This document shows, piece after piece, positions 35,135-46,085 of a stretch of 64,000 bases of DNA. Under the pieces are notes generated by a model. The model had not been told where the DNA came from and searched no databases. It worked only from the letters and a program-made list of their open reading frames with translations. Numbering within the stretch: position 1 is the stretch's first letter; every line of letters starts with the position of its first letter. Source of the DNA: Bubalus kerabau (lineage: Eukaryota; Chordata; Mammalia; Artiodactyla; Bovidae). The translations under genes and the position numbers were made by a program. The DNA is taken from assembly GCF_029407905.1 (NCBI RefSeq), contig NC_073630.1, positions 44,603,001-44,667,000 of the forward strand. Direction: 5' to 3'.

Positions 35135-35320
35135 TAAAGTAGAGATCAGCAACATTTTCTATGAGGTGCCAGACAGAAGATATTTTAGGCATCGTGGTCC
35201 TTAAGGGGTCTGCTGCAATGACTCAATCCGGCAGCTGTAGTTGGAAAGCCTCAAAAGAGAATACGCAAACAAATGCGTTCCAAAGAAACTATACTAAAAC
35301 AGGCAGCCAAGCCGCTGGAC
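35135..35320 (+). repeat. DNA-transposon-like relic
   Basis: 'gatcagcaacattttctatg', 'gtgccagacagaagatattttaggc', 'ctgctgcaatgactcaatcc', 'agagaatacgcaaacaaatgc' and 'aaaacaggcagccaag' match a common mammalian non-autonomous element. I believe it is hAT-type but am not sure of its name. Confidence 0.5.
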
Positions 35321-36332
35321 AGTCTCCATAGAGCACACAGAAAACACTTCCCTGAGGCCTTCATGTCAAAAGATGGCAGACGAGAGATGGCAGGAAAATT
35401 CCAAATGTAGCTTTTATTTTCTGTCTTCCTGGTCTTCTAGAAAGTTTGGAGAGCCTTCTCATAGAGCCCCTCAGAGAAACAAAGGAAAAAGAAAGCTTTT
35501 ATTCCTTGTCTGCGCCTATTTGAGTGGCTTTTATTTGACAGGGCGTGTTTTGTGTTTGTGTTTGTGCTAGGCTTAAAGGCTGAGAACAGTCAATATTCAA
35601 TGTCACTGTCATCTGGAGAACACATAAATACTGCATTTGGGATGTACTTTTCTTTTGAACAAAGTTTCTGAACAGGTTTGCTTGCTATAGGTCTATTATG
35701 GGCATTTTCATTATAACCCCTCTAACACCAAGCTGTTTCAAAGGACGGATGACTCAGAACAAACATTTTCTTGAGTTTGAATGTGGCATACTTAATGTTT
35801 TTCAAGAGATACATTTCTTTGTAGAAACTTTCCATGGAAAACTCCCTAAGCCTTTTTTAGGGAACCCAGAGGACCCTATTAAAGAAATTGCTGCCTTTTA
35901 GTCAGCTCTCTGAGCTGACAATGAGTAAACATAGTCCAGAATTATTTCTGATCCAATGAGTATTGAAAATGTCTTCTAGACTAGTGACTTATAATTAATG
36001 ACAGTTCAGGAAACCTATGTAAGTATCTTAGGACTATGGAACAATGAAACAGGCTTCCTTTTGAAGCCATGAGTTCCTCGTCATTAGATGTAATCAAGGA
36101 GAAGTTAAATAAAAATGTGCCAATGATTTTGTTTAGAGATTTTGCACTAGGTGAGGGTTTGAGCAAATAGGCTCCCAAAGCCCCACCTACTCACCTGTTA
36201 GGGAGATCTGAGGGATGGGCCAGAAAAATCTGTCTGGACTACACGCCTTGCCTTCCCTCCCATTTCCTCCTTGAATTGGAGAAGCTTTGCTTTTATACAA
36301 TTTACATTTTGGGCATTTAGGATGTTTCCTTT
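35321..36332. other. Repeat-free stretch
   Basis: No repeat recognised over ~1 kb, unusual for this window. Open frames (35373-35570, 35698-35901) lack recognisable domains. Could be old single-copy DNA. Confidence 0.35.
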
Positions 36333-36447
36333 GAAGAAGGAAATGGCAACTCGTTCCAGTATTCTTGCCTGGAGAGTTCCACAGAGAGAAGAGCCTGGTG
36401 GGTTATAGTCCATGGGGTCGCAAAGAGTTGGACACGACTGAGCAATA
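36333..36447 (+). mobile_element. BOV-A-type SINE, head missing
   Basis: Body and tail only: 'gaaggaaatggcaactcg', 'gagcctggtgggttatagtcc', 'gagttggacacgactgag'. The tRNA head is absent. The 3' flank has 'actcactcac'. Confidence 0.9.
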
Positions 36448-37094
36448 ATCACTCACTCACTATACTAATAATATTGTTTTTAAATAAAGAAAATACATTT
36501 TAAAGCAGAAGAGATTTCAATTCTTCTAACTCTTAAGATTTTAAATTTCCTACAAGTAGACTTTGACACAGAGTAAACACGAACTCTTCCCTTTCTGTCT
36601 TTCCCTGAAATGTCCCCTGATGTCCACTTGGCAAGTATGAAATCTGTTTACTTTTGGTAAATTTTATAGTTGACTTCCAATGAAAGAGCAAGAAATTCTC
36701 TATAGGTCTTGCATTCATAGGAAATAACCGTCAGGTTTAAGGTTTTGACCATCATTAATAAGTAAACTCTTCAAAAGTCAAGCAGAGCTGTGTTCATAGA
36801 GAACACAGTCCTTTAGGAACAAAAGGAAACCTTTAGTTAACATCCAAGGCCTACCGCAGCCTTAGGGACACAGTATTTGTGCTATTTCCTCACCTGACTT
36901 TTAAATGTTTCTCTGTCTTGAAAGCTGAGATTCTCCCAAATAAAAATAGAATCGGCAAAAAGTCATGAGAGACTCTTCTCTTTTTTCTCTAAATGACAGC
37001 AGTTTATTTCTCTCTTAGGTAAAAAAAATAAAATCAATTAAAAGTAGGAAGGTATTAGCATAAAGTGAAAAAACCCAAAATATTACCATCAAAC
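36448..37094. other. No recognised feature
   Basis: AT-rich, no repeat or gene recognised. Confidence 0.4.
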
Positions 37095-37150
37095 ATATAT
37101 CAAGTAGGGTAGGAACTCAATAAAAATGTACTGAATTAATGAATGACTAA
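37095..37150 (+). repeat. L2 LINE 3' end
   Basis: 'ggtaggaactcaataaaaatgtactgaattaatgaatgac' pattern is the L2 terminus; only the last ~55 bases are present. Confidence 0.45.
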
Positions 37151-37238
37151 GGTCACTATTAAAGACTGTTTATATTAAATCCTTTATAAAAAGAAACAAT
37201 CTGAAACAAACATCTTCTAATTTAAATTTTGGGACAAT

Positions 37239-37258
37239 GTGTGTGTGTGTGTGTGTGT
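37239..37258. repeat. (TG)10 microsatellite
   Basis: Ten uninterrupted TG dinucleotides in otherwise unrecognised sequence. Confidence 0.95.
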
Positions 37259-38095
37259 CTAATAGTAATTTGGGTAAACTGCTTCTACTGGTAACCTTTA
37301 AAGCAATAAGCAGGCATTCTGCTTATGTGGAAGCCAATATTGATGAAAAATATTGACTTACTTATTGTGCAGGCTCTGAAGGAAACTACGGATGTTTTTC
37401 TGGCAAAAGCTTGTGAATTTATGGTGAAAAGAAATTTGCTTTGTATGGCAAGTGTCATAAACACATAGCTACATGGTAAACAAATATAATTCCTTTTTTT
37501 TTGAGTAATTAGTATTTTAAATGTTTGCACAGGGCCATAAGAACAACAACAACAAAAAGAAATCTATGTTTGCCATGTAAAACCTAAACAGTTGGCAGGG
37601 GGGAAAGAGAGATATTTTTCACAAATCATCTCTAGGATTCAGTTCACACTTATAAAGGAGTCCCTTTGTTGAACCCTAGAGCTCTGGCAGAGAATAGAAC
37701 CAAACCTAAGTATTACCACCCTAGAGCTTCAGCAGGAGAATCACTTATATTTCTTTACTGATCGGTATTAAAAACAAATCGGCCAGAGGCTTTAGTTGTC
37801 CTGGATGGAGACTGACTCTTCAATAACACAAACTGTGTTGAGTGTTCTCTCTGGGCTCTGTATGCTCTTTTGCTTTGTTTCCACTTCCAAATGCAGATTG
37901 AATAAAATTAGAATGACTTCTAGCTTCCACCAAAGTCGCCAATGCCCTAAGATCAAGGGGTATCCCTGTCTTTACCCTGGTCATCTGGAGCATGGTAGCC
38001 TGTGATGCTTCTCAAATTTGAGTTTTGGGTGGCTGGCACAGCCTTAGGGATCCTTAGTCCCAGCTATGGCTTCCCTGTGTCAGTCCACCAGCAGA
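37259..38095. other. No recognised feature
   Basis: No known repeat. A 69-codon frame at 37796-38005 has no recognised domain. Confidence 0.4.
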
Positions 38096-38110
38096 GGGAC
38101 ACATTCATTT

Positions 38111-38112
<2 letters not shown>

Positions 38113-38154
<42 letters not shown>

Positions 38155-38390
38155 TATTTTATTTTTAAACTTTACATAACTGTATTAGATTTGCCAAATA
38201 TCAAAATGAATCCGCCACAGGTTTACATGTGTTCCCCATCCTGAACCCTCCTCCCTCCTCCCTCCCCATTCCATCCCTCTGGGTCGTCCCAGTGTACCAG
38301 CCCCAAGGGAGAATGGCATTGAAACATGTAAAATATCATGTATGAAATGAGTTGCCGCCAGGTTCGATGCACGATACTGGATGCTTGGGG
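38113..38390 (-). mobile_element. Short L1 3' end with inverted 5' part (twin-priming structure)
   Basis: A T37 run (38113-38149) marks the poly-A tail of a minus-strand insert. 38150-38306 is antisense L1 3' UTR, matching 27124-27300 here. 38307-38390 is the preceding ~80 bases of the same 3' UTR, but in plus orientation, matching 27045-27126. TSD gggacacattcattttc lies at 38096-38112 and 38388-38404, with the leading g's shared with the element. Confidence 0.93.
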
Positions 38391-38663
38391 ACACATTCAT
38401 TTTCAAGGCACAGTGTAAGTTCCATCTGTTATCCTAAGTGTTAGTGGGGATTACATGCCAGACAAAAGAGTTACTGAATGAATTAAAAGTAAATGTCACT
38501 TCCCCAAACTCAGACGAGTCAACACAGCTTGGGGAAATATTTCTTTTCGCCTGAGTTACAGCACTGGAGTTAGGCAACATGGCACTTTCAGACCTGGTTC
38601 ACAGCTGGAGAACCTCACAGCTGCCCTGCCCCAGATGGTAAGGATCACTGGATGGTCATTTCT

Positions 38664-38874
38664 TGCTGAAAAGTGAAAGTGAAGTCGTGTCCGACTCTTA
38701 GTGACCCCATGGACTATAGCTTACCAGGCTGCTCTGTCCATGGGATTTTTCCAGGTAAGACTACTGGAGCAGGCTGCCATTTCTTTCTCCAAGGGGTCTT
38801 CCCAACCCAGGGATGAAACCCAGGTCGCCCGCATTGCAGACACCCACTTTACCATCTAAGCCACCAGGGAAGCC
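38664..38874 (-). mobile_element. Bov-tA SINE
   Basis: Antisense copy from 'aaaagtgaaagtgaagtcg' to the head 'aagccaccagggaagccc'. A small deletion removes 'gctcagtc' from the usual tail. catttct at 38657-38663 and 38875-38881 is the likely TSD. Confidence 0.95.
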
Positions 38875-38884
38875 CATTTCTCAC

Positions 38885-39632
38885 TACCAGTTTACAGAGC
38901 ATATATTGGAAAGCCTACGTGAGATCCACAAACAGCATGACACAGTCCAACACAATCAATAAGACAACCTCATAATGGCCCAATGCAATTCTCTTCTTTT
39001 ATCTTCGGCTCTCAGTTACATTAGCTTTTAATGGACATGAAACCGGGCTGGCAGTTGCTGAAAGTTTCTCAGATGCAACGTTTCATGTGAGTGTCTCAAG
39101 CTTCATTTCCCATCTCAGTGACTAGTCAATTCCTGTTCTCATCTTTAATACATTGAATAAAATTTGCCTCTCTGGTGAACTTGTCAGAACTGCTAGTTTC
39201 TCAAATACTGAATATTTTACCTGGCCTGCAATTGTTAAAGCTAATTTCAATATGTATCAAAATTTCCATATTTCCAAAGTATCCATATTTCCAAAGTTGG
39301 AAATATGATATTCCATTGATCATTAAAATATAAAAAGCAGAATGGTTGGAATTGCCATATGCTCTGTAACAACTACCAACAAGCAGTAATCATCTTTGTC
39401 GGCCATTCCCATGTGCCTCTGAGATTTACAGCAAAGCAGAAATGAATGATGACCTTAGTTTCACAGTTTATGCCTCATGTTCATATTCCTGTGGGCCCAC
39501 CACTACTTATTGCTGGTGATACAGAGTCACTGGAAAGCTAAAAAATATACAATCTCTGACCTCAAAGCTTCATTAACTAGGAGGCTAGTTATGGTAGGAG
39601 TGGAGACTGTTTAGGAAGAACATTTACTGATG
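38885..39632. other. No recognised repeat family
   Basis: Single-copy-looking sequence apart from the short palindrome described at 39265-39307. Confidence 0.4.
39265..39307. repeat. Direct repeat plus near-perfect palindrome
   Basis: tccatatttccaaagt occurs at 39265-39280 and 39282-39297. The second copy runs into its own reverse complement, giving 11-bp arms (catatttccaa / ttggaaatatg) around a 2-base centre at 39284-39307. Confidence 0.9.
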
Positions 39633-40320
39633 CAACATTCAGAAAACTAAGATCATGGCATCTGGTCCCATCACTTCATGGCAAATAGATGGGGAAACAG
39701 TGGAAACAGTGTCAGACTTTATTTTTAGGGGCTTCAAAATCACTGCAGATGGTGACTGCAGCCATGAAATTAAAAAACGCTTACTCCTTGGAAGAAAAGT
39801 TATGACCAACCTAGATAGCATATTCAAAAGCAGAGACATTACTTTGCCAACAAAGGTTCATCTAGTCAAGGCTATGGTTTTTCCACTGGTCATGTATGGA
39901 TGTGAGAGTTGGACTGTGAAGAAAGCTGAGTGCCGAAGAATTGATGCTTTTGAACTGTGGTGTTGGAGAAGGCTCTTGAGAGTCCCTTGGACTGCAAGGA
40001 GATCCAACCAGTCCATCCTAAAGGAGATCAGTCCTGGGTGTTCATTGGAAGGAATGATGCTAAAGCTGAAACTCCAATACTTTGGCAACCTCCTGCGAAC
40101 AGCTGAATCATTTGAAGAGACCCTGATGCTGGAAGGGATTGGGAGCAGGAGGACAAGGGGATGACAGAGGATGAGATGGTTGGGTGGCATCACCAACTCA
40201 GTGGACATGGGTTTGTGTAGACTGCGGCAGTTGGTGATGGACAGCGAGGCCTGGCATGCTGCGGTTCATGGGGTTGCAAAGATTCAGACATGACTGAGCG
40301 ACTGAACTGACTGACTGACT
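39633..40320 (+). mobile_element. BovB LINE 3' fragment with partly open ORF2
   Basis: 5'-truncated BovB starting 'caacattcagaaaactaag'. One 169-codon frame (39655-40164) carries 'MASGPITSWQIDGETVETVS', 'DGDCSHEIKKRLLLGRKVMT', 'RIDAFELWCWRRLLRVPWTA' and 'QSILKEISPGCSLEGMMLKL' before a stop in the usual 'RRxRGRQRMRW' region. RT catalytic motifs are upstream of the truncation and absent. Ends in a '(ctga)n' tail at 40300-40322. Confidence 0.94.
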
Positions 40321-40859
40321 GAGACTAGACTGTGTGTTACTGTAGTGGACACTTTTTGTGCTCTGCCTAGATCCTCTTGGGTCCCTGTAACTGCCTTTTA
40401 GAGCCTCTGGCTGCCTCAGTACTTTCACTTCCTCTACTGGCCTGCATCTGTGACTCATCTTGGGTGAATGGCCCTTGGGTTGCTGGAGCCTTTGTGTCCA
40501 CAGGGGCAGAGAGTAAGAAGTGCCTGAGGTTGATGGCTCTACTGTACCCTGTAGCCACCCTGATCAGTGAAGGAGAAAGGAGGCCCAGCTTTTTTAGGTC
40601 ATAGCAAGCTCTGATGCATAATTTGCACAATAGAGTTACTCTCTACAGGGTCATGCTGAGAATGGGACTTTGACTGGAATCATATCCTTGCTTGAATTTC
40701 CCTTCCCAACTTTCCCGCCCCCCCCTTCACTCCTCCTTTCCCTGAGGAGCACTTACTTTCTGAAGAAATCACTTGTCTCAGAACCCTTGTCTAAATGCAA
40801 GGGTTCTGCTTGAAATATACTCTGCAGGACCTTTTACTTGTGTTCTAATACATGTTATG
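40321..40859. other. Spacer between two BovB copies
   Basis: 40670-40840 resembles the 3' half of an old LTR-like repeat ('ctgaggagcacttactttctg', 'agaacccttgtctaaatgc'). It contains a C8 run near 40719. The 75-codon frame at 40377-40604 has no recognised domain. Confidence 0.35.
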
Positions 40860-40870
40860 CTTTTTGTGTA

Positions 40871-42279
40871 TATTACATATATGCCAGCAAATTTGGAAAA
40901 CTCAGCAGTGGCCGCAGCACTGGAAAAGGTCAGTTTTCATTCCAATCCCAAAGAAAGGCAATGCCAAAGAATGCTCACACTACCGCACAATTGCACTCAT
41001 CTCGTACGCTAGTAAAGTAATGCTCAAAATTCTCCAAGACAGGCCTCAGCAATATGTGAGCCATGAACTCTCAGATGTTCAAGCTGGTTTTAGAAAAGGC
41101 AGAGGAACCAGAGATCAAATTGCCAACATCCGCTGGATCATGGAAAAAGCAAGAGACTTCCAGAAAAACATCTATTTCTGCTTTATTGACTATGCCAAAG
41201 CCTTTGACTGTGTGGATCACAATAAACTGTGGAAAATTCTGAAAGAGATGGGAATACCAGACCACCTGACCTGCCTCTTGAGAAACCTGTATGAAGGTCA
41301 GGAAGCAACAGTTAGAACTGGACATGGAACAATAGACTGGTTCCAAATAGGAAAAGGAGTACGTCAAGGCTGTATATTGTCACCCTGTTTATTTAACTTA
41401 TATGCAGAGTACATCATGAGAAACCCTGGGCTGGAAGAAGCACAGCTGGAATCAAGATTGCCGGGAGAAATATCGATAACCTCAGAAATGCAGATGACAC
41501 CACCCTTATGGCAGAAAGTGAAGAGGAACTCAAAAGCCTCTTGATGAAAGTGAAAGTGGAGAGTGACAAAGTTGGCTTAAAGCTCAACATTCAGAAAACG
41601 AAGATCATGGCATCTGGTCCCATCACTTCATGGGAAATAGATGAGGAGACAGTGGGAACAGTGGAAACAGTGTCAGACTTTATTTTTCTGGGCTCCAAAA
41701 TCACTGCAGATGGTGACTGCAGCCATGAAATTAAAAGACACTTACTCCTTGGAAGGAAAGTTATGACCAACCTAGATAGCATATTGAAAAGCAGAGACAT
41801 GACTTTGCTAACAATGGTCCGTCTAGTCAAGGCTATGGTTTTTCCAGTGGTCATGTATGGATGTGAGAGTTGGACTGTGAAGAAAGCTGAGCACCGAAGA
41901 ATTGATGCTTTTGAACTGTGGTGTTGGAGAAGACTCTTGAGAGTCCCTTGGACTGCAAGGAGATCCAACCAGTCCATTCTGAAGGAGATCAGCCCTGGGA
42001 TTTCTTTGGAAGGAATGATGCTAAAGCTGAAACTCCAGTACTTTGGCCACCTCATGCGAAGAGTTGACTCATTGGAAAAGACTCTGATGCTGGGAGGGAT
42101 TGGGGGCAGGAGGAAGAGGGGAGGACAGAGGATGAGATGTCTGGATGGCATCACCGACTTGATGGATGTGAGTTTGAGTGAACTTCGGGAGATAGTGATG
42201 GGCAGGGAGGTCTGGCGTGCTGCGATTCAGGGGGTCGCAAAGAGTCGGACACAACTGAGCGACTGAACTGAACTGATAC
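40871..42279 (+). mobile_element. BovB LINE, longest copy in the window
   Basis: About 1.4 kb of BovB from within the reverse transcriptase to the 3' tail 'gagcgactgaactgaactga'. Flanked by near-identical ctttttgtgta (40860-40870) and ctttttatgta (42280-42290), a likely 10/11 TSD. Agreement with the other copies is high, suggesting a comparatively recent insertion. Confidence 0.94.
40880..42266 (+). pseudogene. BovB ORF2: reverse transcriptase core and C-terminal region, frameshifted
   Basis: First frame, open from before the element to 41544: 'KRSVFIPIPKKGNAKECSHY', 'QAGFRKGRGTRDQIANIRW', RT motif A region 'FIDYAKAFDCVDH', and motif B region 'GVRQGCILSPCLFNLYAEYI'. A one-base loss near 41441-41446 then shifts the frame. 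Second frame, open to 42266: motif C reads N-A-D-D at 41487-41498 where the family has YADD, then 'TTLMAESEEELKSLLMKVK' and the C-terminal region shared with the other copies, ending '...VAKSRTQLSD'. The enzyme is dead on two counts (frameshift and motif C change). No endonuclease domain is present because of 5' truncation. Confidence 0.93.
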
Positions 42280-42294
42280 CTTTTTATGTACAGT

Positions 42295-42405
42295 ATTTTA
42301 ATCTGCACAGTTCTAGGAGGAAATTGAGGATCAATGATTTTATTTAATCTGTCCAATATCACAGAGCTATAAGATATTAGAGTATGTGTCTCCTGAACCT
42401 TAGTC
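42295..42405 (+). repeat. MIR fragment
   Basis: 'ggaggaaattgaggatcaatg' and 'tccaatatcacagagctataag' match the MIR core. Confidence 0.5.
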
Positions 42406-43439
42406 TTATGTAAGACTCTTTATTTATTGCATTTTATCCTCAGCATGGCAAAGGGTGTGGAATGCATAAAGGCTACTTTGGGAATAAGTGCATGTGGAGA
42501 TAGATGGCTTCCTTGAACAGGGCCTGATAAAAATGCTAACTTTTTACCAAGAAGATATCATTTGAGAAGCAAAGGATAAGCACCAGTTTTGCATTCTGTG
42601 TTTGCTGAAAAAGCATCACGCATATCTCTTGGCACTGGAAGCAAAATGAACCTTAAAAACTGCTACTCAAGTTGTTTCATGCCTATTTTTAAAAATAAAG
42701 TGCTTGAGCTACAAGTTGCTGGATCCACTGTAACATGGTCTTTTCTGGAGACAAATCTTTGCAAAAATTAGGTCAATAATGTCGCCCTTTGCTCCCTACC
42801 AAGGAAGTTAATAAGCTTGGCAGAAAATGATGAAGATCTAGAAAACCTTCAGGTTGGATTTTTTATAGCAAATTAGTTCAAATTAATGACCTCAAATGGG
42901 TAGAATTATAGTTTCCATTCAGCTTGATTTTTCTCATTAATTACTTCCACTGTGTCTGCCAAAATCAGTTTTACAAAATAGCCCTGAAAGCAAACAAAAG
43001 AGTTGCTTTCCACAACTTTCACAATAAAACATTCCTCTTCTATTGTCATTAAGTGTACCCTAAAGATTCCACTGTCTTTTGCTTCTTTTCTTCCTCAAAT
43101 TTGGTTCTTGGGGAATTTAGAGATGCCTCAAATGCAGGGTAGCTGATGACTCACATGAGAAGCCCTGCCTACAGTCTCAGGGCTATGACTTTGAGCCTGG
43201 CCTCCTCCTCCCACTTTCTGGGAGCTTCCAGGCCAGACAAATAAACACGCCCACTTTACCTTCCGTTGAAGGACTTTGAACACCTTCACCAATGTTAGGC
43301 GATGGCAATGGGTGAGGGGTGGAGGGACACTAAAAGTTCTGAAGTCAGAGTCCTAATAAAAAAGAGATGACTTATAAGTCATGAAACTCAGAAAATGGGT
43401 TGATAATCTCTAAAGGTTGATTGCACAAATGCAGATTCA
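42406..43439. other. Repeat-free stretch
   Basis: About 1 kb without a recognised repeat. 43130-43330 is more GC-rich than its surroundings. Candidate single-copy DNA; no exon recognised. Confidence 0.35.
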
Positions 43440-43620
43440 ACTAATACACATGAAGTGCTAAGGATTTTATAAGCAGCTTTGTGAGGAAACTGTGATTACT
43501 TTACAGGTGAGTAGTCTGAGGTTGAAAACTTGCTCACTCCAATCAGCAGAAGAGCTGAGACTCGAAGCCATAAATCTCCAGTCCGAGCTCAAGACCCCAG
43601 CTCTTTCAGGATGTACCGTT
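43440..43620 (+). repeat. MIR SINE
   Basis: 'gaagtgctaaggattttataag', 'gaggaaactgtgattacttt'-type text, 'gcagaagagctgagactcgaa' and 'ctccagtccgagctc' in MIR order. Confidence 0.55.
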
Positions 43621-43911
43621 GGCCTTGACTGTCCTAAATGGGAAAGGCTGCCTCAGGTGAGACCATGGGGAATTCTCCAGGTCACCATCCCATGTTTAAC
43701 TGGGTGAGTTGAGGCAGTTTTGCCAACTGCCTTAAAGTGAAGCTGAAAGTGGCAGACATGGGGGCAGATATATCTGCAGAAACAAGCTTCAAGAGAGAGT
43801 GTAGCAGAAAATATTTTATAGGCATCAATAGGTTTATCATTTCTGGATCCTAGAATCCTCTATAAGAATCCAGTATTCCAATTTATACTATTCTATTTAT
43901 TAAGCTCATTC

Positions 43912-44107
43912 TTTTGGGTGTTTGCACCTCTTTGCAATCCCATGGGCTGTAGACTGCCAGGCTCGTCACTCCATGGAATTCTCTGGGCAAGAATACTGGA
44001 GTGGGTTGTCATTCCCTTCTTCAGGGGATCTTTCCAACCCCGGGATTGAACCAAGGTCTCTTGCATTGCAGACAGATTCTTTACCTTCTGAGCCACCTGG
44101 GAAGCCT
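43912..44107 (-). mobile_element. Bov-tA SINE
   Basis: Antisense copy: 'ctctttgcaatcccatgggc', 'gaatactggagtgggttgtc', 'gcattgcagacagattcttt', head 'gagccacctgggaagcc'. The terminal tail is worn. Confidence 0.93.
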
Positions 44108-44224
44108 ATAAGCCAGATCTCTGACCTCAGAGCATCTACATTCTAATAGGAAAGAATAAACTAGATTATTTCAGGTAGTTATAATTGTTATTTTAAGGAA
44201 TTAATGATACAATGGGGCATAACA

Positions 44225-44323
44225 CTTCATGTCTCATATTTATTTTCATGTCTGCTTTCACTAATAGACTGTGAACTCCTGGGAGTGGTACTTTCATTTT
44301 TTATTCATCTTTATATACCTGAT
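44225..44323 (+). repeat. L2 LINE 3' region, left of SINE
   Basis: 'aatagactgtgaactcctggga' and 'ttattcatctttatatacc' are the sense L2 region just before its 3' end; the end itself follows the SINE at 44551. Confidence 0.55.
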
Positions 44324-44550
44324 GGGCTTCCCAGGTGGTGCTAGTGGTAAAGCATCCACCTGCCAATGCAGGAGAAATAATGAAATGCAGGTTCGATCCC
44401 TGGGTCAGGAAGATCTCCTGGAGGAGTGTATAGCAACCCACTCCAGTACTGTTGCCTGGAGAATTCCATGTACAGAGGAGCCTGGTGGGCTACAGTCCAT
44501 AGGGCCACAAAGAGTTGAACACAACTGAAGCAACTTAGCATGCACACACA
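44324..44550 (+). mobile_element. Bov-tA SINE nested in L2
   Basis: Full-length. The head keeps a recognisable polymerase III B box, ggttcgatcc, at 44390-44399. Body 'ggaggagtgtatagcaaccc', tail 'gaacacaactgaagcaactt' followed by a short 'acacaca'. Confidence 0.94.
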
Positions 44551-44625
44551 TGCCTAATATCTAGCATGATTTTAGATACTTAGTAAGTGATCATTTAATG
44601 AATGGACAGACTAGTGAGCATAGGA
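44551..44625 (+). repeat. L2 LINE 3' end, right of SINE
   Basis: 'tgcctaatatctagcatgatt' and 'cttagtaagtgatcatttaatgaatgg' complete the L2 interrupted at 44323. Confidence 0.55.
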
Positions 44626-46072
44626 AGCAGGCTATTAATACAATTCTCCAAAAGTTTGTTGGAGGAGGAAGAATAGCTCAAAGGAAGGCCTATTCTCTCC
44701 ATTGAATTGAAGCCAAATGCTTTCAGACTTTCTGTCTTTGAAATGGTTGGTGTTCCCATAATATTAATAAAAGGGAGACTTGACTATCACGTTTTCCACT
44801 AGTGATCACTATCCATGAACACTTTAAGGGGAACAAGGTCAAAACTGGCTATTAGACAGCAATGATTTAAAAATAATTATAAAGGAATATTGATTTAGGG
44901 CTTCTGGACCTAGGGGATTGGGGTTTCTTTGTTGGGTTTAGAAGGCAAGCTTACTGTAAAAATGTTGCAGCTGATTCTCTTACAAAAGGGAAAACAGTCA
45001 CATTTTAAAAGTGCATTTTAACTTCTAACTACCACTTATCTTTTAAAAATTGTGTGAGACCTAAAATCAAAGCACTGCTTTCACAATGTAACCTACTCTT
45101 CTTTACTACAAAGCTGCTTTAGGCAGGATCTATATGAAAGACAAGTTAAAGAAAACATAGAATCTGCACTTCAGCTTAGCCTTGACCAAGTCAAAATTTG
45201 AAGTTACTAATGACTAATGCATCAGATCTCAGGCACCTCGAAAATTCGCAAACAGGGCTGCAGGTGTGTGGATGGAAATGGCTAGAGAATCTTTCAAATG
45301 CCTTGTTCAAAATGTATGGAGTCTTTTTTTTTTTTTAATAGCATGCATTTTCCTTTTTATCTATGTTACTATTATGATTAGTTTTCTTCATATGATAAGA
45401 TAATTGCATTTTTTTCTTGAAATAAGACTGAGATTTGAAGAACTTAAAAAATCATATAAGGCCAGGCCAAACAATATTCTACATATCTTTATTTTCTCAG
45501 CTTGTCTTCTTCAACCTTTAACTACAAATATGCTTTTAGCGTCAACCCTAAAGTTTTATACAAAGGATACCTGATAATGTATATGAATATCTACAGATAC
45601 AAAAGAGTGATAGTTGATATTGTAGAGTCAGGTAGTGAGAATTCAGGTTTTGTGTCCGAACAGCTGACACATTCGAGATACATTGTTGATTCTTCATGAA
45701 ATGAAGCTTTTTTTTTTTTTTAACTTCTCTCTTGGCCTGTATATTTCATGAAAAACTGGCCCATTAGTGAGAATTAGCAATTATTATGTGTCCCCTCTCC
45801 ACTTTCCTTGCCCAATGAAGTATTCTATCAGAGATTTCTCAAGCAGCCTCAAACTTAAAGATTTAACTTCACATTTCCAAAAACTAACCATGCAAAGCAA
45901 TTTCATATTAAAGTAATTGAATTTGGATTATGGAACAAGCAAGCCAGAAGAAGGGCCTTCTAAAATAAGTGACTATTCCTATTTTAAAAATCACACATCT
46001 GGGAAAGACACAAATAAAATTTTACTCCCTGCGCTCTGTTTGCTATTGACCACAATTTTGTTTCAACCAGCT
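44626..46072. other. No recognised gene or repeat
   Basis: About 1.4 kb, AT-rich, with T tracts at 45326-45338 and 45710-45721. Nothing named. Confidence 0.4.
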
Positions 46073-46085
46073 AGGAACTCATCCT

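Noticed and set aside
40377..40604. 75-codon open frame between the BovB copies
   Set aside because: Short, opposite-strand overlap at 40367-40630, and no recognisable product.
41591..42154. 187-codon minus-strand frame
   Set aside because: Shadow of the BovB ORF2 on the other strand. Similar shadows occur at 17310-17678 and 39858-40208.
41508..42266. 252-codon open frame as a complete protein
   Set aside because: It is the downstream half of a frameshifted BovB ORF2; its first ATG is inside the coding sequence just after the RT catalytic motif.
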